The notes: generated from the sequence alone by a model not told the origin. Shown: positions 17,547 to 26,049, counted from the stretch's first letter. The stretch is 64,000 nucleotides of DNA from UKL13-2 sp947085425 (GCA_947085425.1 CAMTWK010000001.1:6934-70933), one strand, 5' to 3'. Program-made: numbers and translations.

Positions 17547-19523
17547 ATGCAAACCAAGCACGTCCTGACCGAGCGGCTGGCATCATTGCAGTCCTGGCGC
17601 TATGGCGTGTCGGCGCAAATTGCGCGCGTTCGCGAATTTTTGCAGGTTCAGGGGTATTACTCGACTGAGAACGATGCCGTCTTCAAATTGCTCGAAACGA
17701 GCGTCCAGTCGGCTGCCATCACCATCATCTTCGTTGCCGAGGCTGGGCGCGGCAAATCCGAGCTGATTAACGCGCTGTTTTTTTCTGATCTGGGTGTCCG
17801 ACTGTTGCCCTCCGGTACCACGCATGCCACACGCTGCATCACCGAAGTGCGCTTTGACCAGTCCAGAAAAACCGGCATGCGCCTGTTACCGATCGAGTCT
17901 CGTGAGGCGCCCCGCCGTTTCCAGGATATTTACAAGGATGAATCGGCATGGGCGTTTATTGCCTTCGATGCAGACAATCCCGACTCCATTGCACGGGCGT
18001 TTTCCGCACTCGCCAAGACCCGGCACGTGAGTGTTGCCGACGCACTGTCTTGGGGGCTGCATCAGGATCCGGCCGTCAAATTAAATCAAACCGGCGGCTC
18101 GGTTGAGGTTCCATGCTGGCGTTACGCCTCGATCAATTTCCCCCACCCGCTGCTGGATGCCGGTTTGGTGGTGATTGACACCCCCGGCTTGTCGGCGCTT
18201 ACAGTCGAACCGGAATTTACCCGGGAAAATATTCCCGCCGCGGATGCGATTGTGGTTGTGCTGGATGCGGCCGAGGGCGTGACAAAACGTGACATTGCCA
18301 TTTGGAAAGATGCGTTGGGTGGTGCCAGAAACTTACGCGATCGCGAGCGCGTTGAGTCGACCCAAGCCCGGTTGGTGGCGATCAACAAAGTTGACTTGTT
18401 GCACGTCGAAAATGCGCTCGACCCCAAAGACGCGGATCGGGACTGGTTAAAAGAAGTTGATAAACGTGTGCAGGATGTGGCAGATTTAATGCGGGTCGAA
18501 CCGATCAAAGTTTTACCGGTCTCGGCGACCCAAGCATTGATTGGAAAACTCGAAGGCAACCAAGATGCATTGTTGAAGAGTCGTTTGTACCGCCTTGAGC
18601 GGGCATTGTCACTTTATTTGCCGGAAAACCGTCAAGAAAGCTTGGGAAAAGATATCTTATCAACGCTTTCCAGCACGCTGGAGGGCATTCAGGAGACCAT
18701 CGACCAATCAAGATATCAGGCGTTGGAGAGCCTGCGCGCTTTAAGTGATTTACGCCGGAAAAATCTGTTGTTGACAGAGGCACTTTGTGCCGGCGCAGAT
18801 AACAAACAGGCATTATTGCTGTCCTCCATGGAGGAATTGCGCGCGATTAAACCGATCCATAGCGCCCTCAGCAAAGAGTTGGCTGATTTAACCAACCCAG
18901 AACTGGCGAAAACGGATGCAAAAACAACCCAACGTCAAATTGCCGACGGGTTGCTGCCTGGTCGAACCGGCGAAGCGTTGGCCAGCTACTTCGCCACTTC
19001 ACGTGCGCGGATCGCAGCGCTGGACACCAAGTTAGAAGATATCCGTCTGATATTCGGCAATCTTGGTGAAAAAACATTTCGAACTCTTGGTCTGGGTCGG
19101 CATGAAATTCATTTGTTTGCGACCCATCGTTTCCTGACAGAAATCGACAAGGCAGAAGAAAAAGCGACGACAGAATTCGCGCGATCCGGTCCGCTGGTGA
19201 TGCGTCGGTCAAGCACGGTTGCCGAGCAATTCATATCCACCATTGCCCCGCAGGTTATTCGTGTCATGGAAATAGCACACCGGGAATCTGCATCCTGGAT
19301 GCGCGGGGTCTTCACCGGCATCGAGTCACCGGTCAGCGAGTTGAGCAAACGCATGAAGGGCAGAACAGAGAAAGTTGATTTGATTCGTTCCGCTGAACTT
19401 GATCTGGCCGAAAAAATTGCCGAAGTGCAGGCCAATATTGATGTCATCAAGTCAAAACACGCCGCACTGGCTTCGGTACGGGCTGATTTCGAGCGATTTA
19501 CCGGATATCGCCACAATAATTAA
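17547..19523 (+). CDS. Dynamin-family GTPase
   Basis: This 658-residue large GTPase has G1 AEAGRGKSELINALFF (about 64-79, GKS at 69-71), a switch region LLPSGTTHATRCITE (87-100), G3 DTPGLSAL (211-218) and G4 NKVD (280-283), followed by a long helical region (about 350-650) like the stalk of bacterial dynamin-like proteins. No transmembrane span is obvious, so membrane contact would be through helices or a paddle. Bacterial dynamins remodel or protect membranes, but no role is known for this subgroup. Its first P-loop residue is Ala rather than Gly. Confidence 0.85.
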   Translation: MQTKHVLTERLASLQSWRYGVSAQIARVREFLQVQGYYSTENDAVFKLLETSVQSAAITIIFVAEAGRGKSELINALFFSDLGVRLLPSGTTHATRCITEVRFDQSRKTGMRLLPIESREAPRRFQDIYKDESAWAFIAFDADNPDSIARAFSALAKTRHVSVADALSWGLHQDPAVKLNQTGGSVEVPCWRYASINFPHPLLDAGLVVIDTPGLSALTVEPEFTRENIPAADAIVVVLDAAEGVTKRDIAIWKDALGGARNLRDRERVESTQARLVAINKVDLLHVENALDPKDADRDWLKEVDKRVQDVADLMRVEPIKVLPVSATQALIGKLEGNQDALLKSRLYRLERALSLYLPENRQESLGKDILSTLSSTLEGIQETIDQSRYQALESLRALSDLRRKNLLLTEALCAGADNKQALLLSSMEELRAIKPIHSALSKELADLTNPELAKTDAKTTQRQIADGLLPGRTGEALASYFATSRARIAALDTKLEDIRLIFGNLGEKTFRTLGLGRHEIHLFATHRFLTEIDKAEEKATTEFARSGPLVMRRSSTVAEQFISTIAPQVIRVMEIAHRESASWMRGVFTGIESPVSELSKRMKGRTEKVDLIRSAELDLAEKIAEVQANIDVIKSKHAALASVRADFERFTGYRHNN

Positions 19524-19593
19524 TTACCGCGCCGGCCACCGTCAATTCGTCATGGCTGTGACAAAAACCCGCTCGGCAAGCTCGTTAGCCTAA

Positions 19594-19730
19594 CCTGCAT
19601 ATTTCACGGGTCGGCCCGCCTTATATACGCTTTTCATTCTTGGCGACCTATAAATTCTGCGAATCCAAACTGTACTTCGTAAGGTTGATGGCCTACGCAC
19701 TCTCGAGCGGGTCCCCGTGAAATATGCAGG
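19594..19730. repeat. MITE-like element with 17-bp terminal inverted repeats
   Basis: A 137-bp non-coding segment is bounded by exact inverted repeats CCTGCATATTTCACGGG (19594-19610) and its complement (19714-19730). The 4-bp sequence CTAA lies immediately outside both ends (19590-19593 and 19731-19734), as a target-site duplication would. A related end occurs at 63802-63819. The right end touches the stop codon of the ferredoxin gene. Confidence 0.7.
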
Positions 19731-19997
19731 CTAAGCGGCTGCTTTGACCTTAATCTCGGTGAGAGAGATAAACTTTGCAAACAACTGGTCTTTTGTTTCA
19801 ATAAACATCTCGTCGAGCGGGATACAGTCAACCGGGCAGACTTCGCGACATTGTGGGGTATCAAAATGTCCCACACACTCGGTACATTTTGCGGGATTGA
19901 TTTCATAAATCTCCACGCCTTGATAAATTGCCGCATTGGGACACTCAGGTTCGCATACATCGCAATTTATGCATTGATCGGTTATTTTTAGAGCCAT
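19731..19997 (-). CDS. yfhL: 2[4Fe-4S] ferredoxin, YfhL type
   Basis: This 88-residue ferredoxin has two cluster motifs: CINCDVCEPECP (C9, C12, C15, C19) and CTECVGHFDTPQCREVCP, whose extra spacing between the second and third cysteines is typical of the YfhL group. It is a small cytoplasmic electron carrier whose partner is unknown. It lies 14 bp downstream of coaD on the same strand. Its TAG stop is part of the CTAA flank of the MITE-like element, so an insertion here may have fixed the end of the gene. Confidence 0.92.
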   Translation of the reverse strand: MALKITDQCINCDVCEPECPNAAIYQGVEIYEINPAKCTECVGHFDTPQCREVCPVDCIPLDEMFIETKDQLFAKFISLTEIKVKAAA

Positions 19998-20011
19998 TGC
20001 CGTCGTGCCAG

Positions 20012-20491
20012 CTATTTGCCAATTTTTTTACGCAAGGCATCCATAACCAACGGATGAACGAATTCAGAAACATCACCACCCAGCACGGCGATTTCCCGGA
20101 CAATTGTTGCCGAGATAAACATGTATTTGTCGGATGGGGTAACAAACATGGTTTCAACACCAGGGTTGAGACGGCGATTCATGCCTGCCATTTGAAACTC
20201 ATATTCAAAGTCCGAAACAGCTCGCAATCCCCGCAAAATCACGTTTGCATCATGGCTGTTTAAAAAGTCAGAAAGCAGGCCGGCAAACCCCATTACCTTT
20301 ACATTTGGGTGAACCGCCAAAACCTCTTGCGCCATGGCGACCCGTTCCTCCAGGGAAAAGTATGGTTTTTTGGCCTGGCTGTCGGCAACCGCAACAATCA
20401 CTTCGCCAAATAGTTTTGCGGCGCGTGCGACCAAGTCTTGGTGCCCTTTGGTTAGTGGGTCGAAAGTTCCCGGATAAACTGCTCGAATCAT
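20012..20491 (-). CDS. coaD: Phosphopantetheine adenylyltransferase
   Basis: CoaD adenylates 4'-phosphopantetheine to dephospho-CoA. The 159-residue protein matches the family length and has PGTFDPLTKGHQD (7-19, with the TxGH motif), ILRGLRAVSDFEYEFQMAGMNR (about 85-106) and ISATIVRE for nucleotide binding. It lies between rsmD and the YfhL ferredoxin, a common proteobacterial order. coaE, the next step of the pathway, is at 36.2 kb. Confidence 0.97.
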   Translation of the reverse strand: MIRAVYPGTFDPLTKGHQDLVARAAKLFGEVIVAVADSQAKKPYFSLEERVAMAQEVLAVHPNVKVMGFAGLLSDFLNSHDANVILRGLRAVSDFEYEFQMAGMNRRLNPGVETMFVTPSDKYMFISATIVREIAVLGGDVSEFVHPLVMDALRKKIGK

Positions 20492-20524
20492 GGCTTGATC
20501 GCTTTTTACTGTAGGGCGTCTATC

Positions 20525-21094
20525 TTAGCCTGTAGCCTTGAGTCGAAGCAACCCAAAATGTATGGCACCGGCTTTAGATGACTTCAAAACTTCATAGTTT
20601 TCGCCGATGATCGACACATTTCCGAATGGCTCGCCGGCTTCCAGATATATCACCCCGGTCGGTGCCAGATGGCGGGCGATGGCGCGCAGAAGCGGTTCAA
20701 TCAGACCGGCATCATACGGCGGGTCACAGAATACAACATCAAACACGGTTGGCGGATTTTTCAGCCACAGCAACACATCCTTCGCCACAATGTGGCAGCG
20801 TGATGCCTGCAATAGGGCAACATTCTCGCGCAACGCTTTCACGGCAAGCACATTGCTTTCGCACATAAAAACGTTTTCCGCCCCTCGGGACGCGGCCTCA
20901 AAACCCAATACCCCACTACCGGCAAACGCGTCCAGGCAAACCTTGCCTGTCAACGATTGACCCAGCCAATTAAACACGGTGGCACGTACCCGGTCCGGGG
21001 TTGGACGCAGTCCGTCGACGTCCGGGAATCGAATGATTCGACTGCGCCAAGCGCCGGCACCAATCCTCACCTTGTTTGTTGCGCTGTTTTTCAT
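20525..21094 (-). CDS. rsmD: 16S rRNA (guanine966-N2)-methyltransferase
   Basis: This 189-residue SAM-dependent enzyme methylates G966 of 16S rRNA. Visible motifs are RIGAGAWRSRIIRFP near the N-terminus, LRPTPDRVRATVFNWL, the SAM loop DAFAGSGVLGFEAASRGA and the catalytic DPPY. The ATG at 21094 gives the family's normal N-terminus; an in-frame start at 21142 is possible. It is divergent from ftsY with about 135 bp between them, as in E. coli, where rsmD lies beside ftsYEX. Confidence 0.93.
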   Translation of the reverse strand: MKNSATNKVRIGAGAWRSRIIRFPDVDGLRPTPDRVRATVFNWLGQSLTGKVCLDAFAGSGVLGFEAASRGAENVFMCESNVLAVKALRENVALLQASRCHIVAKDVLLWLKNPPTVFDVVFCDPPYDAGLIEPLLRAIARHLAPTGVIYLEAGEPFGNVSIIGENYEVLKSSKAGAIHFGLLRLKATG

Positions 21095-21230
21095 TTGCAG
21101 TAGTTTCGCATGCGCCGCCGGCACCAGCGCACAACATCGCACCAGGCATGACTGATGTGTTTATTGATCGGTAACGGTCGTTGGCACAAAGCTCGCCTAA
21201 AATGGATACAAATCCTACCGGTAGATTACG

Positions 21231-22199
21231 TTGTTTTCCATTTTTTCAAAAAAACCCGCCCCCGTTGACGTCGCAGCAACCGAGTCAAATTGGCTTGCCC
21301 GCCTTAAAACAGGCTTGATCAAAACGCGTGCGGTACTAAACACCGACGTTGCGGATTTGTTTTTGCGCCATCCGGAAATTGATGCCGGCCTTTATGAGGA
21401 ACTTGAATCGGCGCTCATCACCGCTGATGTGGGCATCAACGCCACCAATCGTTTGATTGGCGAATTAAAAAGCCAGCAGCGCGAATTAAAAATTGCCGAT
21501 GGCGCAGCCTTACAAACCATATTCAAACAAACCCTGACCAATCTGGTCCAAACCTTGGAAATGCCGCTCGATCCGACCAGCGCCAAGCCGTTTGTGATCA
21601 TGATTGCGGGCGTCAATGGTGTCGGCAAGACCACCACCATCGGCAAGTTGGCGAAGTATTTTCAATCACAAGGTTTAACAGTCATGCTGGCCGCGGGTGA
21701 CACCTTTCGCGCGGCCGCCCGGGAACAACTCATGACTTGGGGCGAGCGCAACAACGTCACGGTGATTGCCCAGGAGAGTGGTGATTCGGCAGCGGTCATT
21801 TTTGACGCAATTCATGCCGCCAAAGCGCGTGGTGTTGATGTGGTGCTGGCCGATACGGCCGGCAGACTGCCAACCCAACTGCACCTGATGGAAGAAATCA
21901 AAAAAGTAAAACGCGTGATTACCAAGGCCGACCCGACCGCCCCCCATGAAACATTATTGGTGCTGGATGCAAACACCGGACAGAATGCGCTTTCCCAGGT
22001 CAAAGTGTTCGACGATGCGCTTCAACTCACGGGTTTGGTCGTCACCAAGCTTGACGGTACCGCAAAGGGCGGCATGATTGCCGCGCTGGCAGCGACGCGG
22101 GCGGACCGACCGATTCCAGTACGGTTTATCGGCGTAGGCGAACAGATTGGTGATTTACGCCCATTCGTCGCCAAAGAATTTGTCGACGCCCTGTTTTAG
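21231..22199 (+). CDS. ftsY: Signal recognition particle receptor FtsY
   Basis: FtsY is the membrane-associated SRP receptor GTPase for cotranslational membrane-protein targeting. The 322-residue form lacks the long acidic A domain of E. coli and consists of the NG domain: G1 GVNGVGKTTTIGKLA (about 126-140), the DTAGRLPTQ box and TKLDGTAKGG. The start is TTG at 21231, which gives the family N-terminus MFSIFSKKP; no ATG fits better. It heads an ftsY-ftsE-ftsX group. Confidence 0.95.
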   Translation: MFSIFSKKPAPVDVAATESNWLARLKTGLIKTRAVLNTDVADLFLRHPEIDAGLYEELESALITADVGINATNRLIGELKSQQRELKIADGAALQTIFKQTLTNLVQTLEMPLDPTSAKPFVIMIAGVNGVGKTTTIGKLAKYFQSQGLTVMLAAGDTFRAAAREQLMTWGERNNVTVIAQESGDSAAVIFDAIHAAKARGVDVVLADTAGRLPTQLHLMEEIKKVKRVITKADPTAPHETLLVLDANTGQNALSQVKVFDDALQLTGLVVTKLDGTAKGGMIAALAATRADRPIPVRFIGVGEQIGDLRPFVAKEFVDALF

Positions 22200-22237
22200 G
22201 ACTGATTTCTTGCGGTGCGCATGACAAAATATCCAGC

Positions 22238-22891
22238 ATGATTCACTTTTCAAACACCACCAGACGTTACACAAATGGCTTTGAGGCCTTAAAAGGGATT
22301 TCCCTCGTTATCGAAAAAGGAGAAATGGTTGCGGTCACCGGGCACTCGGGTGCCGGCAAATCAACGTTGCTGAAACTGGCGGCGGGCATTGAACTCGCCA
22401 GCGCCGGGCAGGTTCACGTCAACAACCAGAATCTGGCGCAGCTCAAAGAGGCGGGTCGCGCCGTGTTGCGACGCAATCTGGGGTTGGTGTTTCAGGATCA
22501 CAAATTACTTTTTGAGCGCACCGTTTATGCGAATGTTGCGCTGCCGCTTGAAATTGGCGGATTTACCCACGCCGAGACCGGCAAACGCGTGCGTGCGGCG
22601 CTGGACAAGGTCGAGTTACTCAATCGCGAAAAAGCCTATCCAATAGCGTTGTCCAGCGGCGAACAACAACGACTATGCATTGCCCGCGCCATTGTTAATC
22701 GCCCTTCCATTTTGATTGCCGATGAACCAACCGGGAATTTGGATCAAGCCTACGCGGCGACCATCATGGATTTATTCACATCGTTTAACCAGGTCGGTGT
22801 GACCGTATTGGTTTCGAGTCACGATGAAACCGGTTTGGCGCGCCTGCAGTGCCGGCGTGTGGCGTTGGCCGGTGGGAAGCTCGTCGAATGA
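22238..22891 (+). CDS. ftsE: Cell division ABC transporter ATPase FtsE
   Basis: FtsE drives FtsX, linking the divisome to peptidoglycan hydrolases. The 217-residue ATPase has Walker A GHSGAGKSTL, Q-loop VFQDHKLLFERTV, Walker B LIADEPTGNLD and the switch histidine SSHD. Its signature reads LSSGEQQR where LSGGEQQR is usual. The gene overlaps ftsX by 4 bp (ATGA). Confidence 0.96.
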   Translation: MIHFSNTTRRYTNGFEALKGISLVIEKGEMVAVTGHSGAGKSTLLKLAAGIELASAGQVHVNNQNLAQLKEAGRAVLRRNLGLVFQDHKLLFERTVYANVALPLEIGGFTHAETGKRVRAALDKVELLNREKAYPIALSSGEQQRLCIARAIVNRPSILIADEPTGNLDQAYAATIMDLFTSFNQVGVTVLVSSHDETGLARLQCRRVALAGGKLVE

Positions 22892-23799
22892 GGGCGTGGA
22901 TCACCACCCATGTGCAGGCGATCGGCCGCGCCCTGACCAGGTTTGCCGATCAACCGTTGGCAACCAGCCTGTCGATCGCTGTTATTGCACTGGCGATATT
23001 ATTGCCGCTGGCGCTGTATGTTGTTTTTGCCAACGTTCGTGATGCCGCGTCCCGCCTGAATACAGAGCCGAGCGTAAATGTTTATCTCGCGCTGACCGCC
23101 AGCGACGCAGACGCCAAGGATATTGAGAAAAAATTAACTACCATTGCCAACTCGCACAATGTTCGTTTTATATCTCGTGAGACTGCGCTGACGGAAATGA
23201 AACGAGTGACCAATCTCGCCGATTTATTCACCGGCATTGACAACAATCCGCTTCCGCATGCCTTTGCGATCAAACCTAAATTGCTTGACCCGGCCACCCT
23301 CGCCAGTATGCGCAATGAAATTTCCGCCATCCCCAAGGTGGAAACGGTCACCATGGATTTTGAGTGGGCCAAAAAACTCGCCAGATTTATCGAGTTTGCG
23401 CAACGAATCGTGGTGTTATTTGGCCTGGTTTTGGCGGCGGCGGTGGCATTTGTCATTGGCAATACCATCCGACTGCAAATGCTGACGCAGAAAGACGAAA
23501 TCATTGTTGCCCGCCTGATCGGTGCAACCCGCCACTTTGTACGGCGGCCGTTTTTATATTTTGGCGCCATGCAGGGTGCGTTGGCTGGCCTGATTGCCGT
23601 GATCGTGGTGATTGGCTTGATCGTTTGGGCGGGAGCGGAAGTGAATGCCCTGGCCGCATCCTACGGCGCTGACTTCACGTTGCGTGCACCGTCGTTCTTG
23701 CATTCAACATGGGTCATTTTGGCTGGCAGTGCTTTGGGCTGGGCTGGGGCTTTTATTTCTGTTTCTTTGTATTGGCGACAAATCGAGGCCGGTAGATAA
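22888..23799 (+). CDS. ftsX: Cell division protein FtsX
   Basis: FtsX is the permease-like partner of FtsE. The 303-residue protein has a TM helix near residues 25-47, a periplasmic domain (about 50-165) and three further TM helices in the C-terminal FtsX domain (about 175-200, 225-255 and 270-295). I chose the ATG at 22888, which overlaps the ftsE stop and gives translational coupling. The periplasmic domain normally recruits activators of cell-wall amidases. Confidence 0.94.
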   Translation: MRAWITTHVQAIGRALTRFADQPLATSLSIAVIALAILLPLALYVVFANVRDAASRLNTEPSVNVYLALTASDADAKDIEKKLTTIANSHNVRFISRETALTEMKRVTNLADLFTGIDNNPLPHAFAIKPKLLDPATLASMRNEISAIPKVETVTMDFEWAKKLARFIEFAQRIVVLFGLVLAAAVAFVIGNTIRLQMLTQKDEIIVARLIGATRHFVRRPFLYFGAMQGALAGLIAVIVVIGLIVWAGAEVNALAASYGADFTLRAPSFLHSTWVILAGSALGWAGAFISVSLYWRQIEAGR

Positions 23800-23816
23800 A
23801 AGTCGTGCATTAGCAG

Positions 23817-23848
23817 CCTGTTTTCAGCCGCTTTAGGCTGAAAACAGG
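23817..23848 (+). terminator. Perfect 13-bp hairpin after ftsX
   Basis: CCTGTTTTCAGCC (23817-23829) and GGCTGAAAACAGG (23836-23848) form a perfect 13-bp stem with the loop GCTTTA, 18 nt past the ftsX stop. No T-run follows, so its role as terminator is inferred from position and strength. Confidence 0.5.
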
Positions 23849-23871
23849 CGTAGATCGGTGCTTTTCAAATT

Positions 23872-23955
23872 CTCTCGACTGCCCGGGTGATTGGCGGACA
23901 ATTCGCCAAGCAAGTAGCGCTAACATCGCAATAAAAATAATCTGTTAGTCGAGAG
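23872..23955. repeat. Inverted CTCTCGACT repeat with internal hairpin
   Basis: CTCTCGACT (23872-23880) and AGTCGAGAG (23947-23955) form an inverted pair enclosing a 6-bp hairpin TTGGCG-N7-CGCCAA (23891-23909). The 10-bp sequence CTCTCGACTG recurs at 63857-63866, also followed by a hairpin of the same size. It lies in the 327-bp gap between ftsX and rpoH. Confidence 0.5.
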
Positions 23956-24023
23956 CGTGCGCTTACATCCATCGTTCCCAAGCACTAAGTTTTTGCTTTG
24001 AAATATCTGAACTTTTCAGTCGG

Positions 24024-24050
24024 TTAGCACTCCGACCACAGGAGTGCTAA
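24024..24050 (+). promoter_or_regulatory. CIRCE operator upstream of rpoH (HrcA binding site)
   Basis: TTAGCACTC-N9-GAGTGCTAA matches the CIRCE consensus at all 18 arm positions. The arms overlap a possible promoter: TTAGCA at 24024-24029 and TAAAAT at 24048-24053 with an 18-bp spacer. HrcA bound here would block RNA polymerase. The rpoH ATG is 76 bp downstream. Confidence 0.92.
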
Positions 24051-24126
24051 AATGATTGCCTGCTGGATGGGTCGCGGGCTTGAATCTCGCCGCACTGACC
24101 TAATGTGACTTGAAAGGAGCCTTTAC

Positions 24127-24987
24127 ATGACCACTGCCACAATGAATTTACCTGCATTGTCCGTAGCGAGTCTTGAGAATTACATCTCAAGCGTAAATCG
24201 TATTCCATTGCTTACCCCACAGCGCGAGCACGATCTGGGGGTTGCGCTTAAGGAGCGCGGTGACCTTGCCGCAGCGTCGGAAATGGTGATGTCGCACCTT
24301 CGTCTGGTGGTTGCAATAGCCAGAAATTACGCCGGTTATGGATTGCAACACGCGGATTTGATTCAAGAGGGCAATATTGGCCTGATGAAAGCGGTCAAAC
24401 GCTTTGATCCGGATCGCGGTGTGCGGCTGGTTTCCTTCGCGGTGCATTGGATCAAGGCTGAAATCCACGAATACATTCTGAAAAACTGGCGCATTGTCAA
24501 AATCGCCACCACCAAGGCGCAACGCAAATTGTTTTTTAACTTGCGTTCGATGAAGCCGAATTTCGGTGCGTTATCACCATCCGAAGTCAAAGAGGTTGCC
24601 CGCCAGCTAAACGTCAAAGAAACAGACGTGAGTGAGATGGAAAAGCGTCTCACCGGCCAGGAAATTTCGCTCGAACCGAATGACGGCGACGATGAAAACT
24701 GGGTCAGCCCCATCGCTTACCTGCAGGACAACAGTATGGATCCGGCCGCGCGACTTGGAGCGATGCAAAAAGAAGTGGCCGCGACCGAGGGTATGGCCGC
24801 CGCCCTGAAGTCGCTCGATGATCGCAGCCGTCGCATTATTGAAATGCGATGGTTAAACGAAGGCGAAGAAAAAACCCTGCATGAGTTGGCGACCGAATAT
24901 GGTGTCTCTGCGGAGCGCATTCGCCAGATTGAGGTGAAAGCCATGCAAAAGATGAAGCTCTCGTTCAAGGATTACGCGGCGGCTTGA
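24127..24987 (+). CDS. rpoH: Heat-shock sigma factor RpoH (sigma-32)
   Basis: RpoH directs RNA polymerase to heat-shock promoters. The 286-residue protein has region 2 with HLRLVVAIARNYAGYGLQHADLIQEGNIGLMKAV-like core (about 57-90), the RpoH box QRKLFFNLR (about 136-144) and a region 4 helix-turn-helix TLHELATEYGVSAERIRQIE. AAGGAG lies 8 nt before the ATG. A perfect CIRCE operator upstream places it under HrcA as well as the usual post-translational control. Confidence 0.97.
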   Translation: MTTATMNLPALSVASLENYISSVNRIPLLTPQREHDLGVALKERGDLAAASEMVMSHLRLVVAIARNYAGYGLQHADLIQEGNIGLMKAVKRFDPDRGVRLVSFAVHWIKAEIHEYILKNWRIVKIATTKAQRKLFFNLRSMKPNFGALSPSEVKEVARQLNVKETDVSEMEKRLTGQEISLEPNDGDDENWVSPIAYLQDNSMDPAARLGAMQKEVAATEGMAAALKSLDDRSRRIIEMRWLNEGEEKTLHELATEYGVSAERIRQIEVKAMQKMKLSFKDYAAA

Positions 24988-25005
24988 TTTTCCCGGGCAT
25001 TTAAT

Positions 25006-25034
25006 AAAAAAGGGCACCGTTGGTGCCCTTTTTT
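25006..25034 (+). terminator. Rho-independent terminator of rpoH
   Basis: AGGGCACC (25011-25018) and GGTGCCCT (25022-25029) form an 8-bp stem with a 3-nt loop, flanked by an A-run and followed by TTTTT. The symmetric A/T flanks make it bidirectional, so it could also serve ridA's strand. Confidence 0.92.
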
Positions 25035-25090
25035 GCTTTCGCCGTCAGAAATTTGGCGCGCCCCAGCTAGGCCAATGCCTATCGTCAGGA

Positions 25091-25450
25091 TTATTTGCCG
25101 GAATTTGTTTTGGCCACCACCACCATCTCAACCAACCATTGCGGCTTGGCCAACTTGGCTTCAACCGTTGCGCGTGGTGGCGTGGCGCCCGGCACGACCC
25201 ATGCATCCCAAACCGCATTCATGCCGGGAAAATCACTCATGTCGGCAATAAAAATGGTCACCTGCAATAGATTACTTTTATCACTACCGGCTTCGGCGAG
25301 TAACTTGTCAATCGTCGCCAATACCTGTTTGGTTTGACCGGCAATATCCTGCGAGTGATCAGCCGCGACCTGCCCGGCGAGGTAAATGGTCTGGTTAAAA
25401 ATTGCGGCTTCAGAAAGGCGTTTGCCAATGTGCAGGCGTTGGATAGTCAT
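25091..25450 (-). CDS. ridA: RidA family protein (reactive imine/enamine deaminase)
   Basis: RidA-family proteins hydrolyse reactive enamines and imines from PLP enzymes. At 119 residues this is close to the family length. The catalytic arginine lies in PPRATVEAKLAKPQWLVEM (Arg near residue 94), and the N-terminal part has FNQTIYLAGQVA. Some subfamilies of this fold lack deaminase activity, so the substrate is not certain. It follows sco on the same strand but need not belong to the cytochrome oxidase operon functionally. Confidence 0.85.
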   Translation of the reverse strand: MTIQRLHIGKRLSEAAIFNQTIYLAGQVAADHSQDIAGQTKQVLATIDKLLAEAGSDKSNLLQVTIFIADMSDFPGMNAVWDAWVVPGATPPRATVEAKLAKPQWLVEMVVVAKTNSGK

Positions 25451-25471
25451 TTTGATTTCCCCTGATGATGG

Positions 25472-26047
25472 TTACATGAGTCGTTTGATGTCTTCGGCTA
25501 CTTTTTCAACCGCCAAGCCATACGGCACCATTAATCGCAAACGACCCTGTGGGTCGAAGACAAATAATCCTGCGGTGTGATCAACGGTGTAGGTGTCCGG
25601 CGTTTTCCCCTCAACCTCCCGCGCAATAATTTTGAAAGCGCGTGTGGCATCTTTGATCGCGGAATCGTCACCAGTCAGCCCGATAAAGGTCGGGTTAAAT
25701 GACGGCACGTATTGACCGAGCGTTGCAACCGTATCGCGCCTTGGGTCGATGGTGATAAACAGGACCTGCACTTTTTCGCTCTGTGGTCCGAGCCGTTGCA
25801 TGACCTGGCGCATATCTGACAATGTTGTTGGACAAACATCGGGACAGGAGGTGTAGCCGAAAAATATCGCCACGACCTTGCCTCGAAAATCCGCCATTGT
25901 TCTTCGCGTTCCCGCATGGTCAGTCAGGCGAAAATCCTGCCCGTATCCCGTGATCCCGGTGATATCCACGCTATGAAACGGCGACTTTGACGGCCCACAT
26001 CCCATCAACAACAATAGAGCAAAACCTGCCATCAAAAACTTGCGCAT
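25472..26047 (-). CDS. SCO1/SenC-type copper chaperone lipoprotein
   Basis: SCO proteins deliver copper to, or reduce, the CuA site of cytochrome oxidase subunit II. The 191-residue protein has lipobox LMGC (Cys17) and a thioredoxin fold with the copper ligands C68 and C72 (CPDVC) and H157 (DHTAG). It lies 2 bp downstream of ctaB at the end of the cox accessory gene run, consistent with CuA assembly on the periplasmic face. Confidence 0.93.
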   Translation of the reverse strand: MRKFLMAGFALLLLMGCGPSKSPFHSVDITGITGYGQDFRLTDHAGTRRTMADFRGKVVAIFFGYTSCPDVCPTTLSDMRQVMQRLGPQSEKVQVLFITIDPRRDTVATLGQYVPSFNPTFIGLTGDDSAIKDATRAFKIIAREVEGKTPDTYTVDHTAGLFVFDPQGRLRLMVPYGLAVEKVAEDIKRLM

Positions 26048-26049
26048 AA

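Noticed and set aside
24001..24026. Sigma-32-type promoter before rpoH
   Set aside because: A TTGAAA-like element is present at 23998-24003 but no CCCCAT-like -10 at the proper spacing; the CIRCE-overlapping promoter fits better.
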